Shown here: in pieces, positions 36,709 to 45,785 of the stretch
How positions within the stretch are numbered: position 1 is the first letter of the stretch
How the letters are laid out: each line of letters starts with the position of its first letter
Assembly: GCA_947175645.1 (NCBI GenBank)
Contig: CAMWNP010000003.1
Coordinates: forward strand, 93,629-157,628
Source of the DNA: an uncultured Porphyromonadaceae bacterium
GTDB lineage: Bacteria; Bacteroidota; Bacteroidia; Bacteroidales; Muribaculaceae
DNA: 64,000 nt
Reading direction: 5' to 3'
The notes under the pieces: generated by a model
The model's database searches: none
What the model was told of the DNA's origin: nothing
Seen by the model: the letters and a program-made list of their open reading frames with translations, nothing else
Program-made: the position numbers and the translations under genes

Positions 36709-37958
36709 GCGCTATAGGAGCATTGATTGGCTTGGCTTTGGCCATATTTATGATTTTCAGGAAAGTATCACCGGTTTACAGTCTGATGGCCGGGGCACTG
36801 ATAGGCGGACTGGCAGGCGGTGCCGACCTTATGTCAACCGTCAGCATGATGACCTCCGGTGTAAACGATGTGGTTCCGGCCGTAGTGCGCATCCTCGCCG
36901 CCGGAGTCCTCTCGGGGGTTCTGATAGAGACGGGAGCGGCTGAAACAATCTCCTACACCATCGTCAACCGTCTGGGCACACGACATGTTTTTCTCTCTAT
37001 TGCCCTCGCCACCATGCTCCTTACAGCCACGGGGGTTTTTATTGATGTGGCCGTGATTACGGTGGCACCCATAGCACTTGTGCTCTCACGCCGACTGGGA
37101 ATCCCTGTCCCTGCCATGCTTGTCATGATGGTGGGAGGGGGTAAATGCGGGAACATCATATCACCTAACCCCAACACCATCATCGCTGCAGAAAATTTCG
37201 GCGCCGACCTTTACTCCGTGATGATGTGCAACATAGGGGCTGCCATACTGGGTCTGCTCTTCACGGTCTATGTGATAGGACGGTTGTTCCGCAAACGCAG
37301 CACCGGGACTGCCGTGGCAGGAGAGCACGAGAAAAAAGATATACCCGGTTTCCTTGCAGCCGTCACCGGTCCCGTAGTAACGGTCATTCTCCTCGCCTTA
37401 CGCCCCATAGCAGGAATAACGGTTGATCCTCTGGTGGCACTTCCTGCCGGTGGGCTCGTTGGACTGATTGCCATGGGAAAAATGAAAAACACCCTGTCAT
37501 CAATCTCCTCCGGACTTGGTAAAATGACCCCCGTTGCAGTTCTTTTAGTGGCGACAGGAACCATAGCCGGGGTTATTAAATCCTCTGAACTCTCGGCATA
37601 TATCCTCCAGGGGCTAAACGGCATGCATGTCTCGGAAATACTGCTCGCTCCCCTGGCCGGCATACTCATGTCAGCGGCCACTGCATCTACCACGGCCGGA
37701 GCGGCGGTGGCGTCATCATCATTCGCTCCGGCAATACTCTCGTCAGGAGTGACACCCACCTGGGGCGCGGCTATGGTCAATGCCGGTTCAACAGTCGTTG
37801 ACCATCTTCCCCACGGATCATTTTTCCACGCTACCGGCGGGGCTGCCGAACTCAACATCAAGGACCGTATCAGGCTCATCCCATACGAAAGCGCCATCGG
37901 CTTTATCCTCGCACTCCTGTCAACTCTCAGTTACATCATTCTCTCACACCTGTTGTGA
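36705..37958 (+). CDS. GntP-family permease, probably for glycerate
   Basis: A 417-residue polytopic permease of the gluconate:H+ symporter (GntP) family, with about 12 hydrophobic segments. Family stretches include PVYSLMAGALIGGLAGGADL near the start and GGGKCGNIISPNPNTIIAAENF around residue 150. The C-terminal half has LAGILMSAATASTTAGAAVA and VDHLPHGSFFH. Family members carry gluconate or other sugar acids. Translational coupling to glycerate kinase points to glycerate here, which is inference. No clear terminator was found in 37959-38130. Confidence 0.88.
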   Translation: MSAIGALIGLALAIFMIFRKVSPVYSLMAGALIGGLAGGADLMSTVSMMTSGVNDVVPAVVRILAAGVLSGVLIETGAAETISYTIVNRLGTRHVFLSIALATMLLTATGVFIDVAVITVAPIALVLSRRLGIPVPAMLVMMVGGGKCGNIISPNPNTIIAAENFGADLYSVMMCNIGAAILGLLFTVYVIGRLFRKRSTGTAVAGEHEKKDIPGFLAAVTGPVVTVILLALRPIAGITVDPLVALPAGGLVGLIAMGKMKNTLSSISSGLGKMTPVAVLLVATGTIAGVIKSSELSAYILQGLNGMHVSEILLAPLAGILMSAATASTTAGAAVASSSFAPAILSSGVTPTWGAAMVNAGSTVVDHLPHGSFFHATGGAAELNIKDRIRLIPYESAIGFILALLSTLSYIILSHLL

Positions 37959-38136
37959 TTATCTGCTCCACACGCCTCACAACGAATACCTTAACGGCAG
38001 TTCCGCTTATAAGTTATCCGGCCGTCAAAAGTTGTGATATGTCACAAAAATAGGCCTGATTGTTTGGAACTGTTATTTTGGCGCATGATTTTTTATGCTT
38101 TTCAGCATGAAAATTGCACGATTCACCAAATATCAT

Positions 38137-38144
38137 TATATTTG
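38137..38144 (+). promoter_or_regulatory. -7 box six bases before the RHS-partner start codon
   Basis: TATATTTG matches TAnnTTTG and ends at 38144; the ATG is at 38151. ATTG at 38113-38116 is a weak -33. A start site about 7 bases after the box would fall on the start codon, so the RHS operon may also be leaderless. Confidence 0.5.
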
Positions 38145-38150
38145 TGAATC

Positions 38151-39089
38151 ATGAAACCAAAAGTCGTCACATTTCTGCTTTTTCTTGCCTGCGTGCTGTG
38201 CAGCGGCTTCACTGACAACCGTCTGAGAGTAAGGACGGTTGCGGTTGACGGGGCTTCGCGCATGTGGGATTTTTCCGCAGGTGAGGCGGTTGATGACTGC
38301 CCGGTTTACCGCAGTTACGGCGACACCCTGCTGACAGAGTATTTCAACGGTCACCGCCAGTGGTACGGATTCCGGGGCGACACTACAGTGTATTTGGGCG
38401 AGGAGTCGCGGCTGATACGCCTTATTCCGCAGGACACCATCCTGACGGCTGCTTTCGGCAACGGCGGATTGTTCGGAGTCAAGGCGGAGAGCGATTCGGG
38501 CAGGTTCTGCCGCCGCTATCCGCTGGGCACATCCGGGGTTTACCGTTCGGAACCACCCGTGGAAGGATTGCTGGTGCTTGCCGAGGGTGATACCATGCCA
38601 GCGGTAGCAGTCAGAGAGATCCGCAATTACCGTCGCTGGCTCGTCTCCGACACGTTGCCCGGACTTAGCCGTGAGGTGACGCGCACCCGATGGTTCCTGG
38701 AGGGTATGCGTCTGCCGGTGGTTCTGCAAATCACAGACATCACATCCGATTCCACCGGAGTGATACGTTCCTACACTGAAGCATACAGAATTGACAGCAA
38801 TGACCTGGAGGATATCCTCACACCCGCGGACAGGCTGCAACAGGCCCTGCGTGACGCCGACATAACGGTTGAGAGTGGCATGGTCACCGTTAGCGGAGCC
38901 TTTCCTGAGGGTACGGTTCTGATGCTGAGCATATCCGGACTGATGGGTAACGGTCTCATGCAGCGGGAACTGACGTGCGACGGAGAGGGCTTATGCCGGA
39001 TGAGTCTGCCGTCATTGAATCCGGGTCAATATATACTGACGGTGTCGGCAGGTACACCGGTGAACCGTAAAGTCATAATTAACGAATGA
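38151..39089 (+). CDS. Secreted protein co-transcribed with RHS, sorting-domain-like C-terminus
   Basis: A 312-residue exported protein I cannot assign. It has a signal peptide (about residues 1-20; cysteines in it leave open a lipoprotein). The middle is beta-rich with repeated acidic/Gly turns such as LTEYFNGHRQWYGFRGD and GVIRSYTEAYRIDSND. The last 75 residues (ITVESGMVTVSGAFPEGT through LNPGQYILTVSAG) resemble the beta-sandwich of type IX secretion sorting domains. That resemblance is by eye only. Its stop overlaps the RHS start by 4 bases, so the two are made together and it may help export or present the RHS protein. Confidence 0.65.
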   Translation: MKPKVVTFLLFLACVLCSGFTDNRLRVRTVAVDGASRMWDFSAGEAVDDCPVYRSYGDTLLTEYFNGHRQWYGFRGDTTVYLGEESRLIRLIPQDTILTAAFGNGGLFGVKAESDSGRFCRRYPLGTSGVYRSEPPVEGLLVLAEGDTMPAVAVREIRNYRRWLVSDTLPGLSREVTRTRWFLEGMRLPVVLQITDITSDSTGVIRSYTEAYRIDSNDLEDILTPADRLQQALRDADITVESGMVTVSGAFPEGTVLMLSISGLMGNGLMQRELTCDGEGLCRMSLPSLNPGQYILTVSAGTPVNRKVIINE

Positions 39090-42000
39090 CCGCCATGACC
39101 CGTCCGCTCCTTACATTCATGCTGCTGATGCTTGCCATGGTCACGACACGGGCCGAGGCTCCTGACATGCGCCCCGATGACAAGGTATGGCCCGAGTCAC
39201 CGCAGGCACGTGCTTTCAGCGAGGTGATGATGCCGGTGCCGTCACTAATGACCGGTGCGTGTGAGTTCACAGTACCGCTCTACACCATTGATGTCGAAGG
39301 GTTCAGGATACCTCTGGCTTTAAGTTACCACAGCAACGGCATAAAGATGAGCGACGATCCCCGTCCGCTGGGCTACGGGTGGAGCCTGACACCACCGCTG
39401 CGCATCAGCCGTACCATCATGGGGCGTCCCGACGGCATAGTCACGAATGTGGCGGCACGGGGAAAAGAGTTCGCCGCTTCTGATGTTAAGAAAGCCCACG
39501 GTTGTATTGCCAAACGACTGGGCACCATCGTTTCCGATGATTTTTATGACAGCGAATATGACATATTCACTATCTATCTGATTGACGCCACGCTGACTGT
39601 AATTTACAAAAACGGAGCCTTCGTGGGGGTAAACACCAGCGAGTACCGCATAACAGCCGACAGCAAACTGAAAGTCATCAAGGTAACGGACACGCAGGGT
39701 AACATCTATGAGTTTTCCGTCAGCGCCAACTACTGCAGCGGTTCCACGGGACAATATGAATGGATGCTCTCCTCCGTGACCCTTCAGAGCGGAACAAGAA
39801 TAACACTGGGATGGCATGACATGGCCCCCTTCTCCCACGCCCGTATCGCACCCCCGCGAAGCATAATATATAATAATGAGGGTGGATTCCTCTATGACAC
39901 CTATCGTTTCAGCGATGAATATACCGAGACGAGTTCCGGCAGCAGCGAAAATATCAAGTCCTTGTCATGGATATCATTCCCCGGAGGAAAACTCACCTGC
40001 AGTTACACCGGCGAGAGACTTGCCAAAGTCAACGTAAGCAACTATTCCACTGACATTTTCACCGCCTCACTGAGCAATGATGGCAAGCGGCTAAACAGTG
40101 TGACGATCGGAGGGGTGGGGAAATATACATTCGGGTACAACTCCGCTCCTGCCGTTGAAGATGAAACAGCGTGCGACTGGTGGGGCTACCCTAACGGAAA
40201 AGATAACCGCCGCGACGGACGCCGTATGCTCTCGCCTCACTTAAAGATAAAGGGATTGCCCGACACCCTGCGTGACTTCGGCGTAGACCGCTCGGTCAAC
40301 GCGCAGCAATCCATGTCCTACATGCTCCGAGAAGTGACCTATCCCACCGGCGGATCCACCACTTGGGATTACGAACTCCACCGGTTTAACGCTCCCTTAC
40401 CACCTGTCCATACCGATTTAAAGATAGATAACGAGATCACCCCTACCCAGGGAGGCGGTGTACGAGTAAAGAGCATCTCCCACAGTTCCGGCTCCGGAAT
40501 CTCACGGCGTACTTATTACTACGGCGAGAACCGTAGCGGACTGGCGCGTGTGGAAGCGGTTCCATTCCTTTCCACCTTCATTGACTACAATAATCTGCTC
40601 ATCCGGCGCACCACAACCGAGCATAATAGCCAGGCGGCTCTGTGGCAGGACTCAAGGGTGATCGTCAACCACCAGTCAAACTACCTTGAGCAGCATCCCG
40701 GACTGACCCCCATCTGGTATGACCATGTGGAGGAAGTCTCCGATGAAGGAAAAACCGAGTACACCTTCACGAAACTGTCACCCGGCAATCTGGTCTATGA
40801 GCCTTACGGCCGTGTGACCGTCGACGGCGCCTATCATCTCTACACCCCCTTCTCCAAAGGGCCCGTGATGACAAAAAAGTCAGTCTACGAGGTAAACTCC
40901 TTCGGTACATATAAAAAATTGGAGGAGGAAGAATATGACTACCGCACGGTGCGGGCGCTCACGGACAGTGTTGTCCCCTTCTTCCGCGTCTACCGCAACC
41001 ATATAGTAATTGACGGCGATGACGCACCCGACTGGAACTTACGCACCGAGGGCTTCTCCACCCATTATTTCGTCAGAGGACGCCACTCCGTCACGAGTCC
41101 GGAAGGGACTGTCTTCAGTATCGCTGACACTCCCGCCGCTGCATCCTCATCCGGCAGTGTACTGACTCCGGAGACCCCGGCGGAACAGTCTGCATTCTGG
41201 TATTCTCCACAGACCTACCACCTGCATCTGCAAACCGAGCAACTACAGAGGAAAATCACCCGCCGCTTCTATGGCAGCCACACGATGACCACCACCGAAC
41301 GCTACTCCTACAAGCCCGGGACATCCCTGATGCAGTCAACAGTGGTAAGCAACGGCACCGACTCCGTCCGCACCGAGTACTGCTACGTTGACTCCCTCTC
41401 CGCCACAATGCGCGGTGTCATGGCCTCCCGCAACATCACCGGCATCCCTGTCTCAGTCAGGGAATTCCACAAAGGAGCCATGGCCGGCTACGCCCTCGAG
41501 ATGTGCCAGAGCGGCAACTCCCTACGCCCGCGACGCGTGTGGCGTCTGCGCAACGCTGAGCGGTGGAGTGCCGACACCTATGAATACAACAGCAAGGGAC
41601 AACTGATCACGCGCACAACTCCCACAGGACTCAAAACCGTGTGGACACGCGACTCCCTGGGAAACCCGCTGAAAATGAACGTTGGAGATGGCGCGTTGGT
41701 CAGCAATGCCACATGGACGGCGCTCATTGGCGTCACATCGCTGACCACTCCGGCAGGAATTAAAGAAACTTTCACCTACGACTCATTCGGCCGACTTGCA
41801 TCACGCTCACTGAATTCCCGTCTGCTTGAAGAATACATCTACAGCACCGCTCCCGGCGATTATCATCTGCAGACCAGAAACCACTATAGTGCCGACGGCT
41901 ATCTGAGCAACTATGCCCGTTACGACGGTCTGGGCAGGAACTACATGAGTCAGCAGGAACAGCCCGACGGTACCTTCCTGACCGTACTGACGGACTACGA

Positions 42001-45000
42001 TCCCATGAGCCGACCTGAGAAACAATGGCTCCCCGTACCCGCCACTCCCGGCATCACACCATACAACTTCCGTGTCGCCGCACGTGAGTACTACAACGAT
42101 GACAACCCCTATCAGACAATGGTCTACGAACACTCCCCCCGCGGTATTCTCACCAAGAGCATCCGCCCCGGTGAGGCCTGGCACAACGGAGAAATAAACA
42201 GTTTTCCGCAGGAAACCTTAGGGGGAGGAATAGCCCACAGCCAGAGGATAGCCCTCGCCACCAACACAGCAGGTTCATCAGCCGGTGTAGACCGATATGA
42301 GATCACATCCACAGGAGTGCGCCTTAACGGCAAACACCCCGACGGGACCCTGATGATGCAGACCACCACCGATGAAGATGACCACATTGAAGTGGTCACC
42401 ACGGACTTCCGAGGAAACACCCTATTACTTCAGAATCCCGGTGGTACCAACTACATCTACAACGACTTCGGTGAACTCGCCTACATCCTTCCCCCCGGAT
42501 TGACCGGAACACATAGTCGCACAGACCAAATCATGCAGCAACTCGCCTACTGGTATGATTACGACAGCCGCGGACGTCTCGTCACCAAGAAACTCCCCGG
42601 TGTGCGCGAAACCTACTACATCTACGACAGCGCTGACCGCCTGGTGGCGGAGCAGAACGCCGACCTCGCCTCCGGACAGTGGCGTCTCTACGGCTACGAC
42701 CGCCTGGGGCGCAGTGTCCTCACCCTTGACTGCCGCATCACCCGCGCACAGGCCGAGCAATACGCCTCGGCACTCCGTACTGCCGTACTTGACGGCGGAC
42801 CGCTCCAAGGCTACACCCTGGCAGGAGTGCCCGTCAGCAAACCAACAGTCGTCACAGCCTCCTACTATGACAACTACAACTTCATAACCCTGCTGTCGCT
42901 TCCTGACGCGTTCAACTCCACGGCGCCGAAAACCTACTCATCCATAGCCCATTCATTCCCCGCCTTCTTCACCACCTGCGCCGGATTGCTCACGGGCGTC
43001 TACACCGGCAGCGGCTACGAAGCCTATTACTACGACAATGCCGGACGCGTCATGCAGCGCTACGCCACAGGCTTCAACACCGGGCGTACCACCAACTACT
43101 ACACCTACGCCGGACAGACCGCCGTCACCGTACATGAGTCCGATTCCGACGAATCGGCTGGGAGCACCGTTGTGGAATACACCTACGACACCGCCGGTCG
43201 CCCCACGCAGACCAAGGTGACCAAAAGTTTCCCGAAATCCCCCATATTGATCCCGATCTCCACGGCAGAACAGCCCGACCAATCCGGCACGCTTATCCCC
43301 ATACAGCCGCAGCCGGGACCCAGGGATTATTACACCTCCACCCTCACCACCACCTACAACTCGCTGGGTCAGCCCGTTACCACCCGTCACGGTAACGGAA
43401 TCACCCGCAACTATACCTACAACCTCCACGGATGGCTCAAAAACACGCAGACCACCCTGATGTTGAAAACATTGAATGAGACCCTTCACTATGAGACAGG
43501 AAAATATCCCTGCTACAACGGCAACATCTCCGCCAAGGAATGGACAAACGGACGCTACGACTATCAGTATGACAACTACAACCGCCTGACCAATGCCTGG
43601 TTCGACACAGAAAACTATCCCGGCGACTACACGGTGTCTTACACCTATGATTCCCGCGGTAACCCGGAGTTTGTCAAGCGAAAGGGTGTGATAGATAAAT
43701 CATCTTCCTCCAAAATCACCACCGGTGTCCTTGACCAGATGTCAATGAGTTACGCGGGCAACCGACTGATCAGCATAGATTGTATGAGCGAGGCACTCCC
43801 GTATGAGGGGATGACCGGTATAGGGAAGAACGACATTTTCAATCTCGGATACGACTCGGCAGGACGCCTCACCTCAGATTTCACCCGCGACATCCTCACC
43901 GTCATATATGACAACAATGGCAATGCCATCTGGACTGAATTCGTGAACGGCTCCTCCGTGACAGATTATTACGACGGTATGGGGAACCATCTCGCTACCG
44001 ATATATGCGAGATAGATTATGCCCTTTCAAAAAGTCATGACCGCGAATATACAGGGTCAGGACTGATAATCGAAAACGGCGAGCCACAGATAGAGCGTGT
44101 TCCCGGCGGATACTTCGATTACGCCACCAAAACCTTCCGATACTACATAACGGACTATCAGGGAAATAACATTGCGGTAGCAGGTGAACTCGGACAAATC
44201 CTGGAGCAGACCGATTATTACCCCTACGGAGAGCCGTGGCAAGAGCCGGACCATCCGTTCACCTACTCCGACAACGAGCGCCTCCACACCTTCGGTCAGA
44301 ACCAGTATGACTTCCACGCCCGCCGTCTGATCTCATCCCTCCTCCGCTTCGACAAGCCCGATCCGCTGATGGAGAAATACCCCTGGCTCAGCCCCTACAC
44401 TTTCTGTGGAGGCAACCCGATAATGTATACGGATCATGATGGCTTGAAATTCACTAAGGACGCAGAAAAAGTAGTTAAGGAATTCAAAAATGAAGTTAAA
44501 AAAATGGCTCAAAATTCTGAAATAGAGATTCAAATGCGTAGAAATCTTAAGTCAGTGTTAGTTGGTAGTATGGCAGAATATAATCAGCAGTCATTGAACG
44601 CTGTACAAGAGACATTTGATGAAATGAACGAAGTTCTTTCAGAAATTGAAGTACTTAACAAATCAGACCAGGAATATGATATAAAACTAACGCAGCCTGA
44701 TCCGAATTCAGATATCAGTATAGGAAGTACCGACATGACAGACGATGGCAAAATACTGATGGAAATTCCAAGGGGTAATATAACTTTGACTGCTCATGAA
44801 TTAAAACATGCCTATCAGTTTGAAGAAGGAGAAATAAGTTTTGGAAAGGCCAAACATGGATTTTATGATTTAACAGATGAAGAAGCGGCTTACAAACGGG
44901 CTACGCATTTCGGAGGAAGCATGAACGATTTTAATCCCGATAACTATAGCCGGTATCCAACAGATAACAGGAGTTTAAGCAAGCATTTTTTTGGAAATAA

Positions 45001-45100
45001 AAATGTAGCGCCAAGCATACTTCAAGGCATGGCAGATCAACATCAAATAAAAATGAGATGGGGTGGCAAAACATATATAGGTAAGAAAAAATCAAAATAA
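39086..45100 (+). CDS. RHS-repeat polymorphic toxin with zincin-like C-terminal domain
   Basis: A 2004-residue secreted RHS protein. It has a signal peptide (about 1-25), an N-terminal Bacteroidetes-type beta domain (LSYHSNGIKMSDDPRPLGYG), and YD/RHS repeats from about 860 on. The RHS core ends in DYYPYGEPWQ and then RFDKPDPLMEKYPW, equivalent to the usual DPxGL region. After DHDGLKF (about 1783-1789) the sequence switches to an AT-rich tip of about 215 residues holding HELKH (1904-1908) and a downstream TDEEAA that could supply the third metal ligand, as in zinc metallopeptidases. An immunity-like gene starts 7 bases after the stop. ATG 39095 is an alternative start. Confidence 0.9.
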   Translation: MTAMTRPLLTFMLLMLAMVTTRAEAPDMRPDDKVWPESPQARAFSEVMMPVPSLMTGACEFTVPLYTIDVEGFRIPLALSYHSNGIKMSDDPRPLGYGWSLTPPLRISRTIMGRPDGIVTNVAARGKEFAASDVKKAHGCIAKRLGTIVSDDFYDSEYDIFTIYLIDATLTVIYKNGAFVGVNTSEYRITADSKLKVIKVTDTQGNIYEFSVSANYCSGSTGQYEWMLSSVTLQSGTRITLGWHDMAPFSHARIAPPRSIIYNNEGGFLYDTYRFSDEYTETSSGSSENIKSLSWISFPGGKLTCSYTGERLAKVNVSNYSTDIFTASLSNDGKRLNSVTIGGVGKYTFGYNSAPAVEDETACDWWGYPNGKDNRRDGRRMLSPHLKIKGLPDTLRDFGVDRSVNAQQSMSYMLREVTYPTGGSTTWDYELHRFNAPLPPVHTDLKIDNEITPTQGGGVRVKSISHSSGSGISRRTYYYGENRSGLARVEAVPFLSTFIDYNNLLIRRTTTEHNSQAALWQDSRVIVNHQSNYLEQHPGLTPIWYDHVEEVSDEGKTEYTFTKLSPGNLVYEPYGRVTVDGAYHLYTPFSKGPVMTKKSVYEVNSFGTYKKLEEEEYDYRTVRALTDSVVPFFRVYRNHIVIDGDDAPDWNLRTEGFSTHYFVRGRHSVTSPEGTVFSIADTPAAASSSGSVLTPETPAEQSAFWYSPQTYHLHLQTEQLQRKITRRFYGSHTMTTTERYSYKPGTSLMQSTVVSNGTDSVRTEYCYVDSLSATMRGVMASRNITGIPVSVREFHKGAMAGYALEMCQSGNSLRPRRVWRLRNAERWSADTYEYNSKGQLITRTTPTGLKTVWTRDSLGNPLKMNVGDGALVSNATWTALIGVTSLTTPAGIKETFTYDSFGRLASRSLNSRLLEEYIYSTAPGDYHLQTRNHYSADGYLSNYARYDGLGRNYMSQQEQPDGTFLTVLTDYDPMSRPEKQWLPVPATPGITPYNFRVAAREYYNDDNPYQTMVYEHSPRGILTKSIRPGEAWHNGEINSFPQETLGGGIAHSQRIALATNTAGSSAGVDRYEITSTGVRLNGKHPDGTLMMQTTTDEDDHIEVVTTDFRGNTLLLQNPGGTNYIYNDFGELAYILPPGLTGTHSRTDQIMQQLAYWYDYDSRGRLVTKKLPGVRETYYIYDSADRLVAEQNADLASGQWRLYGYDRLGRSVLTLDCRITRAQAEQYASALRTAVLDGGPLQGYTLAGVPVSKPTVVTASYYDNYNFITLLSLPDAFNSTAPKTYSSIAHSFPAFFTTCAGLLTGVYTGSGYEAYYYDNAGRVMQRYATGFNTGRTTNYYTYAGQTAVTVHESDSDESAGSTVVEYTYDTAGRPTQTKVTKSFPKSPILIPISTAEQPDQSGTLIPIQPQPGPRDYYTSTLTTTYNSLGQPVTTRHGNGITRNYTYNLHGWLKNTQTTLMLKTLNETLHYETGKYPCYNGNISAKEWTNGRYDYQYDNYNRLTNAWFDTENYPGDYTVSYTYDSRGNPEFVKRKGVIDKSSSSKITTGVLDQMSMSYAGNRLISIDCMSEALPYEGMTGIGKNDIFNLGYDSAGRLTSDFTRDILTVIYDNNGNAIWTEFVNGSSVTDYYDGMGNHLATDICEIDYALSKSHDREYTGSGLIIENGEPQIERVPGGYFDYATKTFRYYITDYQGNNIAVAGELGQILEQTDYYPYGEPWQEPDHPFTYSDNERLHTFGQNQYDFHARRLISSLLRFDKPDPLMEKYPWLSPYTFCGGNPIMYTDHDGLKFTKDAEKVVKEFKNEVKKMAQNSEIEIQMRRNLKSVLVGSMAEYNQQSLNAVQETFDEMNEVLSEIEVLNKSDQEYDIKLTQPDPNSDISIGSTDMTDDGKILMEIPRGNITLTAHELKHAYQFEEGEISFGKAKHGFYDLTDEEAAYKRATHFGGSMNDFNPDNYSRYPTDNRSLSKHFFGNKNVAPSILQGMADQHQIKMRWGGKTYIGKKKSK
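44201..44455 (+). repeat. RHS seam repeat, copy in full-length gene
   Basis: This 255-base stretch encoding the end of the RHS core is almost identical to 46455-46709 in the second tip (only a few silent differences). It ends exactly where the toxin-specific AT-rich sequence begins. Shorter versions recur at 50290, 51740 and 52709. Confidence 0.9.
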
Positions 45101-45107
45101 GAAGATT

Positions 45108-45680
45108 ATGAAAAGATTATTATTTGTAATTATCAGTATGGTTGTAATTATGACCGCAGTTACCGGCAAAAGGCAGAAAGTGCCGATGTGTAGATATTGC
45201 AAAAATATAGATGTATATTTCAATGGAGACCGTAAGTTCCAGGAGTACCTTGTGTTGGATTATATTGATTCTATGTATTATCAACATCATATATCATTTA
45301 GAAGTCATTGCGATATGGGGTATTTCAAAATATTTAATGATACGTTAACCCTGGTGCATACCGCTACTGTGTATCGGACAAAAGATGAAATAAGTGTTGT
45401 CCAGAATGAAAAAACAAAGTTAGATAAATATTACACTTACAACTATCGTATAGAGGGTGGAGGAGATAGTATTTACATGAAACAACTGCTATTTTACCAA
45501 GATGAACTTGCGGGATTAGAACCAATACTATGCATTGAAAGATGGTATAAATGTAATGGATCTCTGGAATACTTGCCAATTGGAGAGATGTTGTATAAAG
45601 ATGAGGCATATCAAAGAGATTCATTGCTAAAAATATATGAGAGCCGGAATCATCCTGATAGCCTGGAAACCATGAAATAA
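45108..45680 (+). CDS. Putative immunity protein to the HELKH tip (CRYC family, copy 1)
   Basis: A 190-residue exported protein starting 7 bases after the toxin stop, the usual place for an immunity gene. It has an N-terminal hydrophobic segment but no lipobox cysteine. A CRYC motif follows at about residues 29-32, then a mostly beta-looking body with YNYRIEGGGDSIYMKQLLF. It is not a family I can name. It shares its body with the protein at 48665 (near identical) and is more distantly related to that at 47350 (CAYC), which follows the second HELKH tip. Pairing of related toxins with related neighbours supports the immunity call. Confidence 0.65.
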   Translation: MKRLLFVIISMVVIMTAVTGKRQKVPMCRYCKNIDVYFNGDRKFQEYLVLDYIDSMYYQHHISFRSHCDMGYFKIFNDTLTLVHTATVYRTKDEISVVQNEKTKLDKYYTYNYRIEGGGDSIYMKQLLFYQDELAGLEPILCIERWYKCNGSLEYLPIGEMLYKDEAYQRDSLLKIYESRNHPDSLETMK

Positions 45681-45736
45681 TAATGAAGGATTATATCCAA
45701 TGACTTATTGACAGATTGCAAATCAAATATACAATT
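45177..45736 (+). repeat. 560-base direct repeat, copy 1 (immunity gene body)
   Basis: 45177-45736 matches 48737-49296 at a constant offset of 3560 bases. Substitutions lie mostly in the first 190 bases; 45370-45713 is identical to its partner. The repeat covers the immunity body, stop and about 55 bases beyond. Confidence 0.92.
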
Positions 45737-45785
45737 CCGCCAGTGTCAAGTTTGCAAAGTCCATGGATTTTCACTAACTTGCAGC

